Source: Yponomeuta sedellus
Taxonomy: Eukaryota; Arthropoda; Insecta; Lepidoptera; Yponomeutidae
Direction: 5' to 3'
Assembly (NCBI GenBank): GCA_934045075.1
Contig: OW203724.1
Location: forward strand, 20,923,721-20,987,720
Length of the DNA: 64,000 nucleotides
The translations under genes and the position numbers were made by a program. This document shows positions 20,754 through 32,157 of this stretch, in pieces. The notes beneath the pieces were generated by a model. The model did no database searches. It was not told the DNA's origin and saw only the letters and a list, made by a program, of their open reading frames with translations. Position 1 is the first letter of the stretch; the number at the start of each line of letters is the position of its first letter.

Positions 20754-22817
20754 TTATTGTACCAGTTTTGTACTCAGGTAGTAGTCTCTGACGCTTCCTT
20801 TAAAAATAGAGAGAGATGGCGAGCGTCTTATTGCAAGAGGAAGATCATTCCACAGTTGGACAGCTGTGATTGTAAAAGAGCTGCTGAAGAATTTAGTCGA
20901 GTGACTCGGTATCTTCAGCGTCATATTCTGTGATGATCGTAAGGTCCGACTGTGGGAATCACTTAAAAACTCCAGGCGCATCTTGAGGTACTGGGGAGTG
21001 GCGGGATTGAACAACACCGAATATAGAAGAGAAAGTATGTGAGCATTCCTGCGGAGGCGGATGGGGAGCCACTTGAGTTTGACGCGATATTCGGAAACAT
21101 GGTCATATTTTCTCAATCCAAATATGAACCGGATGGAAAAGTTTTGTAGGCGCTCAAGCTTATTAAGTTGCTCCTCTGTGAGGTCAAGATAGCTGGCATC
21201 AGCATAGTCGAGGATAGGAAGTAAGAGTGTCTGTGCGAGTGCAATTTTGGTAGAAATTGGAAGGAAGTTCCGTAACCTCCTCAACGAGGCCGCTGAGGCG
21301 AACATTTTCCGGCTCACCTCGGCTAGCTGTGGCACCCAAGACAGACGCCTGTCCATGATGATTCCCAAGTTTCTCACCTTCTCACTATATGGAATTAGAA
21401 TGCCTTCAAATTGAACTTGTGGAAGCTGCTGCCAGTCAATCCTAGATATCATTCGTGAACTCCCTATTATGATGACCTGAGTCTTATTTGGATTAACTTT
21501 TAGGCCATGTGACTGACTCCATTGTGATATGTGCTGAAGATCACAGTTGGTTTTTCCAATTGCGAGGTGTAAATCATCTATAGGAGATTGCGTATAAATC
21601 TGGAGATCATCTGCGTAAAGGTGGTAGGAAGAAGTAATTTTTTGAGAAATACCGTTGATGAAGATAGCGAAGAGGAGAGGAGACAGCACACCACCTTGCG
21701 GGACGCCAGCAGTCGTATTACACCAATTAGAATAGGAATTCTCAATTCGTATACGCTGTCGACGCCCGTGTAGATAACTACGAAACCAGTCAATAACCGT
21801 CGGAGATATGTTGAGGGAGCACAGCATCCCCAAAAGGATATCAAAGTCCACCGTGTTAAAAGCATTACTGAAATCCAGCAGCGTGAGGACCGTGACGTGA
21901 CCATTCTCCATCCCAAGTCTGATGTCATCAGTTATGTTGACGAGCGCCGTAACAGTACTGTGACCTGGACGGAAGCCTGATTGGAATGGATTAAGGAGAT
22001 GATTTTTGGTTAGGAAAGTGGAGAGCTGGTGATGTACGAGTCGTTCTAGTACCTTTGATAGGAACGGCAGAATGGAAATAGGGCGGTAATCGGTAAAGGA
22101 AGAAGGATTGGACTTTTTAGGTAGTGGGGTTACTTGGGCTTCCTTCCAAGCGGTTGGAAAAACACCAGACACGACCGATTCATTTAGGATTCCAGCAATA
22201 ACGGGAACAATGACATCCATGATGGGTATGATCATTTTCCTAGTGATAGCATCAGTACCAACAGCGTTGGAAATGATCGACACTATGCTCTTCTCGACAT
22301 CACGGTCAGAAAATTGACTAAGACAGAACGGAGAGAAAGTAGGAGTTGGAAGCGTAGAAAGATTATTTATAGCTTTGGCTTTAGTAGTTCCATCCAGGGT
22401 GGAAGCAGAAGAGAAATGAAGGTTGAGAGAGTTAATATCTAAGTCTTTGAGGGTGAGATCTTGTCGTGCTTTGCCAACTCCTAGAGATCTAAGAAATTTC
22501 CAGACTTTGGCTGGATCACCGTTTTGAACTGATTCATGAATGTGGCGGCGTTGTGCGTCCCTACACACCTTGTTGCAGTGATTCCTTAGATTCACAAAAC
22601 GAGCTCTGTTGTAGTCCGTTGGCCTAATTTTGTAAATCGATTTGGCTACTGCTTTTTTATGTATAGCTAGTCTGATATCGTCGGTAAGCCACGGCGCTGG
22701 CAAGTGCTTAACTTTCACAGCTCTGACGGGCGCATGTACGTCATAAAGGTTAGTGAGAAGGGTGTTAAAAATGAGAATCTGGTCTGAAAAATGAGAAAAG
22801 GTCTTGCTCACATACAT
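20754..22817 (-). CDS. CR1-like LINE reverse transcriptase ORF, partial
   Basis: This is a 687-codon uninterrupted frame. It starts in the linker after the endonuclease (APWLTDDIR near residue 42-50). The RT core runs from about residue 225 (TPLPKKSNPSSFTDYRPISI) through the first catalytic Asp in LLDFSNAFNTV (about D315), GVPQGGVLSPLLF, and the catalytic YADD at about residues 401-404. The thumb and a long C-terminal region (WLPIRLRRNAHIL, VQLWNDLP) follow. It would copy LINE RNA at the target site by target-primed reverse transcription. The upstream apurinic endonuclease domain is absent. The first ATG and the next codons (22809-22817) come from an inserted J2 LINE tail, so the start is not original. 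The absence of stops suggests a fairly recent insertion. Confidence 0.92.
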   Translation of the reverse strand: MYVSKTFSHFSDQILIFNTLLTNLYDVHAPVRAVKVKHLPAPWLTDDIRLAIHKKAVAKSIYKIRPTDYNRARFVNLRNHCNKVCRDAQRRHIHESVQNGDPAKVWKFLRSLGVGKARQDLTLKDLDINSLNLHFSSASTLDGTTKAKAINNLSTLPTPTFSPFCLSQFSDRDVEKSIVSIISNAVGTDAITRKMIIPIMDVIVPVIAGILNESVVSGVFPTAWKEAQVTPLPKKSNPSSFTDYRPISILPFLSKVLERLVHHQLSTFLTKNHLLNPFQSGFRPGHSTVTALVNITDDIRLGMENGHVTVLTLLDFSNAFNTVDFDILLGMLCSLNISPTVIDWFRSYLHGRRQRIRIENSYSNWCNTTAGVPQGGVLSPLLFAIFINGISQKITSSYHLYADDLQIYTQSPIDDLHLAIGKTNCDLQHISQWSQSHGLKVNPNKTQVIIIGSSRMISRIDWQQLPQVQFEGILIPYSEKVRNLGIIMDRRLSWVPQLAEVSRKMFASAASLRRLRNFLPISTKIALAQTLLLPILDYADASYLDLTEEQLNKLERLQNFSIRFIFGLRKYDHVSEYRVKLKWLPIRLRRNAHILSLLYSVLFNPATPQYLKMRLEFLSDSHSRTLRSSQNMTLKIPSHSTKFFSSSFTITAVQLWNDLPLAIRRSPSLSIFKGSVRDYYLSTKLVQ

Positions 22818-22927
22818 ACAGTCATAACCTCACGCCGGTATCCCAGAGGGATAGGCAAAGACCAGGGACAGCCACTTGCCACGATCCTGACAGATCGCAG
22901 ACAGATCTTTTATGTTCTCTTTATCCG
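22811..22927 (-). mobile_element. LINE (J2) 3'-end insertion inside the CR1-like LINE
   Basis: Same 3' end as 14180-14275 in reverse. An 11-bp target duplication, GGTCTTGCTCA, flanks it at 22800-22810 and 22928-22938. Confidence 0.8.
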
Positions 22928-23204
22928 GGTCTTGCTCATGACTTTTATATAATATCTATATGACCCCACAACTATCGTTTTACATTGTTTACATACATTA
23001 ATTGGCCTTTGACGACCAATTCTCAGATCTACCTAATTAATATACACGATAAAAATCGGTGAAGCCGTTTCTGTGGTGTTCGATAAGAAACACTTATAAC
23101 CTAAAGAATTTACCTTTTATATGTTACGAGGGGGGATCAACAAGTAGTGAGAGCGACATACTCCTTGGTAAGAAAAGAAATAAATACTGGCAGGCATACC
23201 TCAG

Positions 23205-23530
23205 ACACATATGTGGCGAGCACATGTCAACTTTGCGCGCGCACTACAAACTCCAACATTCCTGCATCGCGCAATCAAAGTGTTTCAATGACATAACATA
23301 AATATAACGTCCGGCTAACAATAGTAGGACCGGTCGTCCCCAGGCATACGATCTGCCTGGCGGGAAATTTCCCTTTATAGTGGAAGAGCACGACCACCCG
23401 CTCTTCCCTATAGTGGTGACCCCTGACAGAATATTGTCAACCTTCCTTCGCTCTCGCAGCACCCCACATACATCGATCAGCACAATCACCCGCTCTTCCC
23501 TATACATATTTGTAATATTAATAAAGAAAA
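23205..23530 (-). repeat. Dispersed repeat H, copy 2
   Basis: It matches 9850-10045 inverted and extends further. It contains GGAAGAGCACGACCACCCGC next to CTCTTCC, a self-complementary segment. Confidence 0.7.
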
Positions 23531-23847
23531 AAATCATCCCCTTTATTCACTAGCTCTGGCGCCTAACGATTTTTATGTGTTCCCAAGTTGAAAGAATACT
23601 TAAGGGGAAACAGGTATGATGACGATAACATGGTGATGGATGCCGTAGAGAGCTTTTTGCAGGACCAAGATTAAACTTTTTTTGAAAGGGATTGAAGCCT
23701 TGGACAAGCGCTGGCCTCGGTGTGTAGAGAAACTCGGAGACTATTTTGAAAAATATATTATTAAGTTATCAATAGTCATTATACTCTGTCTCATTCTCAC
23801 TATTTTCAGATCCCGCACGTAAATGTCCCCCACGTAACTGTACAAAG

Positions 23848-23952
23848 TTAGGCGCTGCCTTTAGGCGGAATTTGTAGTGGTAAAAGGCAGCGAGAAAAAA
23901 GGCCACTCTGACCATCTTTTCTCAAATCATTTTAAACCTATTACTTATGAAT
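23848..23952 (+). repeat. About 105-bp repeat, pair with 26822-26935
   Basis: Both copies share GCTGC..GCAGCG and GACCATnTTTTCTCAAxTCAT segments in the same orientation. The class is unknown. Confidence 0.6.
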
Positions 23953-25092
23953 TAAATTTAAAATTTGATCTGATTTGAGTTGCCACCTATACAAGTATAA
24001 TAACATTCCACGATTGCCATCAATCACTTTTAATGGCCACAAATTAGTTGCTTTTTACACAATAGTAGGCACAACTTTAATGTTGCGTACACGAACAGCA
24101 CCCGTACATCACCAGCCATCACCATTTTAGAATATGCAAAAATAGATGTAAATATCTTCAATGTACAGAAATTTCATTGGTTACATTTTCGCATTGAGTA
24201 AAGATTCTGACTTTGTTTCGTATCAGAAAATTGAACCACAAAATGTTGTGAACTTTATAGCCTCTTTAAAGCCTTAGCACTTTATAAAGAGCTGTTTGCG
24301 GATTCGCAACCAGTGTCGAAAGTAATTTTGATCGCGATGCTCGCTTTGTCTCGGTTTTCATTAAAACTAGCAGACACTTTGATGTAGAAGTTCACAGTAC
24401 TGTTGAGCTTTATTTGACTTTGGGTATAACTTACACGATTGGCAAAAAATACGGCTTTGTTTTCAGTCAGCATTTTTGTGTTCAGTAAGCAATTCGATTC
24501 CTTCAGTCTTAAGAGCAAAAATTATTTGTCGGCTGTTAAAAGTAAATGAAGGCGGCCCAAATTAGTCAAGGAAAAATTCCTATTGTAGTATTGTTTTTTT
24601 TTTTTTAAAGAGCCGAGGTTTTTTTATAATAACAAAGTGGCTTACTTAGATGCGCCAGCGTGTCGTTAACTGGAATCTGAAAGAAAACAGTTTTTGTTTT
24701 AAATATTGTATAAATTATTATGATTGGAAGTAATAATCCTAAAGAACATAAGTAAAATTGACATTAAATTATTGTTCTATACGACGAGCAATTAAAACAG
24801 CAGATTGCTTATTTTATTGTACAAAAAAACTTGCGAGTACAAATCATTGTTTCATTACAGCTGTGCGTTAACGTAATAAACATAATAATGTTTTTATTGT
24901 TAGCAATAATTGAACATGGCAATACTGGAAGGATCTGTCATAGGTTAATAGTTGGTTTTTGGAATTGAATCTGTTGATACTTGATGAGGATTACTTTATC
25001 ATATGATTATAAACATATCTAATACTCTGAAGCTTATTCCATAGTTTGTTATAGTCTGCCTGTATGTATTATTGCTATAAGTATGCTAGTAA

Positions 25093-25279
25093 AGTCTGTT
25101 AGCTTTTAGAATATACCTCGGACTCTAGAGTAGGCTTCGGTTTTCGCCAATTTTCGTACTGATGATCGAGTTCTGATTCCAAAATTAAGTGTCATACCTA
25201 TTAGTTCCGATATTTCTATTACACGAATATATCCGATTCTATCCGAGCAGCCGAGGTATATTCTAAAAACTAGCAGACT
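25093..25279. mobile_element. TA-target MITE, family G, copy 2
   Basis: AGTCTGTTAGCTTTTAGAAT at the left and its inverted counterpart (CTAAAAACTAGCAGACT) at the right, with TA on both sides. Confidence 0.85.
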
Positions 25280-26821
25280 ATAATCATAATATAGTTTGTG
25301 TTTGCTTCAATTCATGTTCCGTGAATCACCGACCGAGGCCTCTGCTGAAAATCAATGTGGTGGGGTATTTATTACCTGCGACAAATTTTGAGCTTGAGGC
25401 TTTTTTAAGTTTTCTTAGATATACTACAACTACGCACAAGCAAAGAATGTCTTATAAGTTAAGTGTTTGTTAATGTGTTCTATCTTTTTAATTTTATAAT
25501 AGGGGTTTTCTCCACCTGAAACATTTGTGTTCTAGACTTATTTGGTTATAGTTCGCCGATCCTAAAATTAACTATTCATTGTCAAAAAATCGCACCTTTA
25601 TCTATTCTAACTAGCGGACCCCCCCACAGTCGGGAAGAGATCAAAAGGAAGGCATAGCCACGCGCTCTATTAATAAGCAAGCACGTAACATCGTAGACCC
25701 CGTCTTCGCTTACCATCAGCGGTGATTGGGGTCAAGTGTAACCAGCACAACTTAAAATTAAATCTAAAATGCGTAGGGCTCGTGGAGCCAGTCATCGCTT
25801 GTCAGTTATTCTCAAATATAATACAATAGACACCGGTTCATAATTACACTTAAAAAATTACAGAATAGCAACAAGAGAATTCGATATTTTGATGCTTTGC
25901 TGCCTTATAAAATACATAGAAAATGGCATCTAAAGTCCGTTTTTATCCAGCGGGGCCGAATTGATTCTTATTTACAAGCATAAATAGCACATACAATTCA
26001 AGAAGTTGGTAGATGCCATCCAATAATTTACTTAAAATTTCTGATACTTTATCGATACATTTTGAGCAATAATGAAGATTTTACTGCCTAGAGTGGCCCT
26101 TTTCATTCATCATGCAAGCATAATAAAAAAAATATTTTATTTGTGCCTCGTTTATTTTAATATCGTATTTAACTATTTATGTACCAGATGACAACGTGAA
26201 TTCCGTAACACTTACTTTCGATCTATCTTTTTTTGTTTTAACCATTTAAACTTACACTAAAAATATAAAAAAATGCCAAATTAGTAGAGCCATTTTTGAG
26301 TTCTAGCGAAACTAAGGAACACCATTTTAATATAATATGGCCCCATTTATAAAAACATGATTCATCGCAAACACTCCTCAGAACCAGTTTAAGTAATCTG
26401 TGCTTACGTCTTTCCCATTAACGCAGACTATTTAAACTGACTTTGGTGTGTTTTAAGGAATCATATTTTTATAAATAAGATCGAAAGTTTTGTAAAGCTG
26501 AGTACTTCACTGTCTTCATATTAAAATTATGTGCTGTTAAGACACGGTTTTTTCCATAACCATTATTATTAACGATTGAGCTCTCTAGTTTAAGCTTTGT
26601 ACTTTTAGTAATTCCCCTACTAAATAGCATATTAATTAGGCTTTGACACATAGTCGAATAAACAGTTAACTGGAGTTTATCATTTTATGGTACTGCGGGC
26701 GTATTATTTCGCTCCGTGTTTTGGACTTGTAGACTAGATTATATGTTTTTCCAGTTCTCTAACTGAACAAGACTCAAATCAATGTATGTAACGTAACTGT
26801 TTGCTGAATTTCAATGTAAAA

Positions 26822-26935
26822 TGTGAGCCGCTGCTTTCGGCCTGTAGTGTAGTGGAGAAAAAAGCAGCGGGAAAAAAACTCCAGTATGACCATTTTTTCT
26901 CAAGTCATCTTATACCTCGTCGCTTAGTAAACCTA
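26822..26935 (+). repeat. Second copy of the 23848 repeat
   Basis: Diverged but collinear with 23848-23952, including AGCAGCGGGAAAAAAACTCC and the CTCAAGTCATCTTATACC end. Confidence 0.6.
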
Positions 26936-27510
26936 GCCTAGTCTATCGATCGGCGATATTAGTTGCGATTTTTATCATCTCAATCTCTTTCTGTATCTAT
27001 ATATCTCTTTCCATCTAAATATACCTATAAATAAATTAGACACCGGAAGCAATAAATGAAAGTGACGAATAGCTCTAAGCGATGCAGTAAATAGCTATGC
27101 TTAGGCTACGGTGATTCGGTACATTTCTAATATCAATCAAATCCAAATATCAATAGACATAAAGCTGTTTGAGGTTTTGCAATATTGAAAGTCACCTCAG
27201 GCAGTTTAACAACTTTTTGAAAGCAAAGCAGAAAACTTTGTTCCAATGAAAATTATTCTCTTCCTCTAATTTTAAAGCCGATAATATCACAAAGGTCCGT
27301 TTCAGCTGAGAGGGCAAAATGTTCGCGTAAAGCCGCGTTCAGAGTGCGAGCTAACAAATATAATTATTATTTATTTGGAGAGATGACCGCAACAAGAAAC
27401 CACTGAAACCACCGCCTAATTATGTTTACCAAATTATGTCGGAAGCCTGACATTTGTGATAGAAAATAGTATAGAATATGACAGATGATTGGAATCGGTC
27501 AGGTTTTCAT

Positions 27511-27550
27511 ACATGCATGCATACATACATACATCATACATACAATATAC
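27511..27550 (+). repeat. (CATA)n microsatellite
   Basis: Short imperfect run of CATA and CATG units. Confidence 0.85.
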
Positions 27551-27825
27551 GAGCTGACCTGGTCCAGCGCCTTGATTATGTAACTTTCCGCATATATATC
27601 GTGTGCAAAAACGGAATATCTACTGGCTACTGCTCTGCAGTGGTACATAAATAAGATCAAAAAAGAATATAATAACAGAAATATTTACATCAGCCGTATT
27701 ACACTTACAATAATGATATAAAGTTCTTATCAGTTCTTTTTACATGTTTTATATTACGAACTAAAATATTTCGCTAGTTGTATCCAACTATTATTTAGTT
27801 GGAAAACTACGCCGAGTCTTCTCGT

Positions 27826-28246
27826 CATCCAAACCGCAATGTTTGAAAACGAAAGTTTTCAATCAGTGCGTCCTACCTGTGATGACCTATGGAGCCAAGA
27901 CATAGACACTCACAAAGGGCTGGTCCACCAGTTCAAAATCGCTCAGCGAGCTAAAGAGAGAGCGATGCTCGGAGTTTCTGTGAAGGAAAGGATTCGTAAC
28001 GAATGCATCCGACAGAGAAACAAAATTATCGACATAGCTCAGAGAATTAGCGAGCTGAAGTGGCAATGGGCTGGCAATATCTCGCAATGAACTGACAACC
28101 GTTGGAGTAAACGTGTTCTTGAGTGGAGACCGCGATTCTGCAAATGTAGTGTAGGACGCCCTCCGACCAGGTGGGATGACGATCTGTGAAAAACTGCCGG
28201 CAAATACTGGATGCGGCAAGCTGAAGACAGGGCGCTATGACGCTCA
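27826..28246 (+). pseudogene. RTE-type LINE (type a) C-terminal pseudogene
   Basis: Across frames it reads KVFNQCVLPVMTYGA, then KGLVHQFKIAQRAKERAMLG, then RIRNECIRQRNKIIDIAQRI, SELKWQWAGN, KRVLEWRPR, VGRPPTRWDDDL and WMRQAEDRAL. These are the hallmark blocks of the region after the RT core in lepidopteran RTE elements. It is dead: one frameshift near 27920, and TGA or TAG stops where the family has Arg or Trp, several of the CGA-to-TGA kind expected from CpG decay. It ends abruptly at 28246, where a family A SINE tail begins. Related pieces lie at 32480 and 43062. Confidence 0.85.
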
Positions 28247-28247
28247 T

Positions 28248-28342
28248 GTGGCCCCCGTAGAGGAGTATGGCCAGCCTTCCTGCGATACAGGAAGCGACCC
28301 GTGCCCCAACAGTGGGGACATATAAAGGGTTGCTATCGATCG
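28248..28342 (+). mobile_element. SINE family A tail fused to the RTE pseudogene
   Basis: TGGCCCCCGTAGAGGAGTAT to GTTGCTATCGAT. It begins exactly where the RTE fragment stops, just after GCGCTATGACGCTCAT. Confidence 0.8.
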
Positions 28343-29769
28343 AATATCATTTTAAATGACAATACAATGCGATTGTTTCGTAAACAACCAAATAGTGTCA
28401 TATAACAAGTATTACTATATTAACGTAAATCTATTGAATAACATTACGTACATACGAGTATACTCCGTAAATGTAGATTCAGTTGTAAACGCGCCTTTAT
28501 CATTAAAGCGTGATCAGACCAGAGCCTGCGTCAGCATTTCCAGTAACAACCGACGAGCTGTCACGAGACCAGTTCAGTTCATTCAAAATCGACCCAAACT
28601 TCGTGTGATTAATGTTAAGTTCTTACAGTATAACATAATATGTTATTCATTATATTATAATAAAACCAGTCAAGTGTGTATCGGACTAGCGCTATAGTCC
28701 TGAAGAAAATGAAGGATTTTTTTGACCGTTTAGTAAACTTATGTGAAGTACGGGTCTATTCCCTTTCTAAGGGAATAGACCCGTACCTCTTGGTGGGTAC
28801 TTTACCACACACAAAAACACGATACACAAAATGTGACATACACCAATGCATGTTCAAATGCGAACTTATCTGTGTCACAGATATCTTCCATAAAACCTTA
28901 GGAAGCATCCGAATCGCAAACATGTTATGGTTGTTTTCGTAAGAGTCTTCAAGCTTATGGGTGGAGTCTGATTTCATCCAAACCCGACGAGCCAATTAAG
29001 AATGATAGAATGACAATTATCCAAGTCATAAATGGAATAGCTTCTAGGGGAAAATTTGAGATCGAGGCTCGAGATACGTTTTAAAGGTGTACCTCAGACA
29101 TTTTAAAATATCTATTTGAAAAATGGGCAGAATCAAGATTAGTCGTAGATTTAAACTAGACGAACAAAGCGCCCTGCGAAATACATAATGCCTATAGCAC
29201 AATGAATAAATTTAAGTGGAATATCATGAATAATAGTAACAATAAGTAATATAAAGTATACAGGGTGTCCACAAATATGCGACGCAGTGGGAAGTATGCA
29301 TTTTTATTTAATTTTATAAGCAGATCGGAATATTTTTGTGGTATAATCTAATTTACTTACCAGGAAAACCAATTTTTTTCATTACTCCATTTTGAATCCC
29401 TATAATATTAAGCTGTAAAACTTGAAAACACTTTGATAACTCCCATTCTAAAGACAAAGATCGTGATCGCCTAAGTATTGAAAATAATCTTAAATCAATA
29501 ATAATATTTTTAGTTCAAAATTTTACATAAGAATCACAAATTAGAAATCAGAAGTACGGAAAAATTCCTCAAATTAGTCATTAAAAGTAATTTGATAAAT
29601 ACTTAGAATGAATTGTTTTTCAGGTCTAACGATTTTGAGCGAAATCGTATACATAACATCATCCGATGCCTGTAGCAGACACGCCAGTTTATCGAGCCGC
29701 ATTCATTTGCTCCGTTTGACATGATTATTGTACATGAAAATTGTATTCTGACACAGCTAGATTTTTTTC
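28343..29769. other. No gene recognised
   Basis: AT-rich. TACAGGGTGTCCACAAATAT at 29260 resembles one end of a TA-target transposon, but no partner was found. One perfect hairpin lies at 28748. Confidence 0.45.
28748..28786. repeat. Perfect hairpin, 18-bp stem, 3-nt loop
   Basis: GTACGGGTCTATTCCCTT, loop TCT, then the exact complement. Confidence 0.95.
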
Positions 29770-30033
29770 GATATCAACCCTTGTATGTCCCCACTGCCGG
29801 GGCATGGGTCGCTTTCTGCATCGCAGGAAGGTTAGGCCGTACTCCACCACGGGGGCCAAGTCCGGGTTGGTAGAGGATTGTAGGACAGTGGCGAGCCATA
29901 CTGTCAGAAGTTATCAAGCCGCCCATAAGGCCTCTGACATGGCTTAACGACTGCCATTACATGACAGCCGGCACCAGCAGCTTAACGGCTTAACTCAAGT
30001 GATTGATTCCAATCACCCGGTTCGACTAGGCCA
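29770..30033 (-). mobile_element. SINE family A with internal deletion
   Basis: Tail at the left and 5' end (GGTTCGACTAGGCCACGAGC) at the right. The 5S-like GGATGGGTGACC block is deleted, joining GCTTAACGG to CTTAACTCAAGTG. Confidence 0.8.
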
Positions 30034-30207
30034 CGAGCGCTATTTTTTTAGGTAGGTCAAAATAAGTCCATTGTGGATAGGCCGCTGGTTGAATGTACCC
30101 GACCAGCATCTGACCGAAAGGAATGGTGAAACAACTTGATACACTCAACCTCAGTTCACAATAACATGTGTCTTCATGAGGTTCACGACCGCTCTGTCTA
30201 GAGCGTA

Positions 30208-30427
30208 CAGTCAGTTAGCTCGTAGAATATACCTCGGCTACTATCGGATAGAATCGGATATATTCGTGTAATAGACATATCGGAACTTATATGACACTTC
30301 ATTTATATAACTTTTAAAAATAGCGAAGAAAAGTTTTATACAAAGCAGGAAGTAGTATTACACTGGTGTCCTTTCGGCGAAAACCGAAGCCTACTCTAGA
30401 GCCCGAGGCCTAAAAGCTAACAGGCTG
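30208..30427. mobile_element. TA-target MITE, family G, copy 3
   Basis: Flanked by TA at 30206-30207 and 30428-30429. It lies in the opposite orientation to the other three copies, with the CTACTATCGGATAGAATC end on the left. Confidence 0.85.
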
Positions 30428-30649
30428 TACCGACCAAAAAGAAGAAGATTCTAGAGTTTTCATGATAGTAAAAGTTGTAAATACGTATTAATTATTAGAA
30501 ATCACCGTTTTCGGTTGGGCACTGGCATTTAGTTACATCTTGTATAAAAGGTACGTTATAAAAGGTTGTATGCAAGAGATCACTTTTAGAAATAAGGCCG
30601 TCGTCTCAAGAAAGAAAATGTCAAGAAATATCATCTGGGTTAAGAAATA

Positions 30650-30835
30650 TATGCGTGATTCACATATTTATGTAAAACTTGCTGACCCAGTAAGCTTCGT
30701 ACCGGTTAACAGGCCCGCCCTCGTATTTCAAGGAACATTCTAAAAAAATAATGAGCGAAATCGGTTCAGCTGCTCTTGAGATTTGCGCTTACCAACACAT
30801 TTAGCGATTAATTTTTATATTATACAAGATAAATT
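30650..30835 (+). repeat. Dispersed repeat, pair with 58300-58440
   Basis: AAATCGGTTCAGCTGCTCTT followed by GAGATTTGCGCTTACCAACA is found inverted at 58320-58380. It is the kind of element end often seen in insect genomes; the class was not established. Confidence 0.55.
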
Positions 30836-31170
30836 GTTTTCTTTCTATGTACATTGTAGTAGAATAAGTAGTGATATTAAGGCGAGAAGTGTTGATGCCT
30901 CTGCTTACCTCTTCAATGATACGAATGTGGTGGTAAAATATATTTTACTAACCATTGCCAACCATTGCATCTGTAATAAGGAAAGATATATTTTCAGTTT
31001 ATTTGAATCACTATCGCAAGAAAAAAAGAAACTACACCCTAACTACGACGTTACGTTCTAAGTTGTATCAACTAGACCAGTCCAGAATCAGATAAATCAG
31101 TATGACGTTTTAATGATAATAATATTTCGAGAAAGTAAATATTTCTGAAAAACGGTGACTTTCTATGATA

Positions 31171-31335
31171 TTAAGCCCCTGTTTCACAATGTTCAAATAA
31201 AGTTACAGATAAGCTATCCGCAGCCAGGGCTGCAATTTTTTCTAAGTTAATGGCTTCAAATTTAGAGCAAATGGCAGACCCGGTTGCGGATAGCTTATCC
31301 GGAACTTTATTTGCAGATTGTGAAACAGACCCTAA
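31171..31335. mobile_element. Short palindromic MITE
   Basis: CCTGTTTCACAATGTTCAAA then TAAAGTTACAGATAAGCTATC is matched inverted at the right end (GATAGCTTATCCGGAACTTT...TTGTGAAACAG). The arms are about 50 bp. Confidence 0.8.
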
Positions 31336-31750
31336 GTATCATAAAAATAGATAGCTATGTACGACTGACAAATAAAACTATTAATCTCGAAAAAAGTGCA
31401 TTTTATACTATTTTCTGAATACTGAATACTGTGACATAGGGCACTTTTTATTTGAACGAAGTAGTTAGTAATTTTTATGTATTACTTGTACTTCAAAAAC
31501 GAACTGAAGTGAAAAATAAGACTCAATATACTGAGTGACTCAGACTCATTAGAAATAGTTAGCAATAATTTTATAAGAGACAAGATACAGATACAGCCAG
31601 AACTTATAGAAAGCGAATAATTAATTTAAAGGAGTTTCCTAACTATAAACTAAAAAAGATGAACAGATATGTTTTAAATTTACACAAATCGACGGGTGGA
31701 TTTATTATAAAAATAAAGATTTCCAAATGATAATCAAAACAATCTTAAAG

Positions 31751-31872
31751 CCACGGATAGCCAGAGGTCGCGGGTTCGAATCCCGGCATGGGTGGAATTT
31801 TTAGACTCTAAATAGGTTTTTTTTTAAAATTGTCCTTAGCACGGGTTAGTGCATTAAAAATAAAAATAGTAT
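31751..31872 (+). mobile_element. 5'-truncated SINE, family B, long tail
   Basis: A 10-bp target duplication, AATCTTAAAG, lies at 31741-31750 and 31873-31882. It contains the tRNA-like 3' half with B box GGTTCGAATCCCGG and the long tail ending in AAAAATAGTATA. Confidence 0.9.
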
Positions 31873-32157
31873 AATCTTAAAGAGCCAGGTCAATATATGT
31901 ACCTTTAAAAAAAAATTACATATTTCTTACGTACAGCAGGAAGTGAATTATTTACTAATATTAATAATGATAGAGACGAAAAAATCAATTTACATATTTA
32001 AGGTTATTTCAGTGACACGTTGTACAAAAATGAAGACGTGATGAAGTTACTATCGGCCACGACATGATTATAAGCAAAGGCAATTATAATTCTTATTTAT
32101 AAAAAAATTATCTAACCATTTTTTTTATTATGGTACCAAATAAACATCTCTATCTAT

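Larger units (their letters stand above)
20413..22938 (-). mobile_element. CR1-like LINE, 5'-truncated
   Basis: The 3' end is at about 20413-20440, with a pentanucleotide (ATTTC)n tail in element orientation instead of poly(A), following GTGCAATAAAGTATATTC. Related 3' ends occur at 10500 and 47041. The endonuclease region is missing. 20040-20115 to its left resembles a degenerate Helitron end (CGAAGCCGCGAGCACCAGCT). Confidence 0.85.
23531..27510. other. Long stretch without recognised genes
   Basis: AT-rich, no long open frames. It holds one duplicated block (23848-23952, related to 26822-26935), a family G MITE, and near 25612 the start of an ACTAGCGGACC repeat like that at 34521. Otherwise I see nothing. 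Confidence 0.5.
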
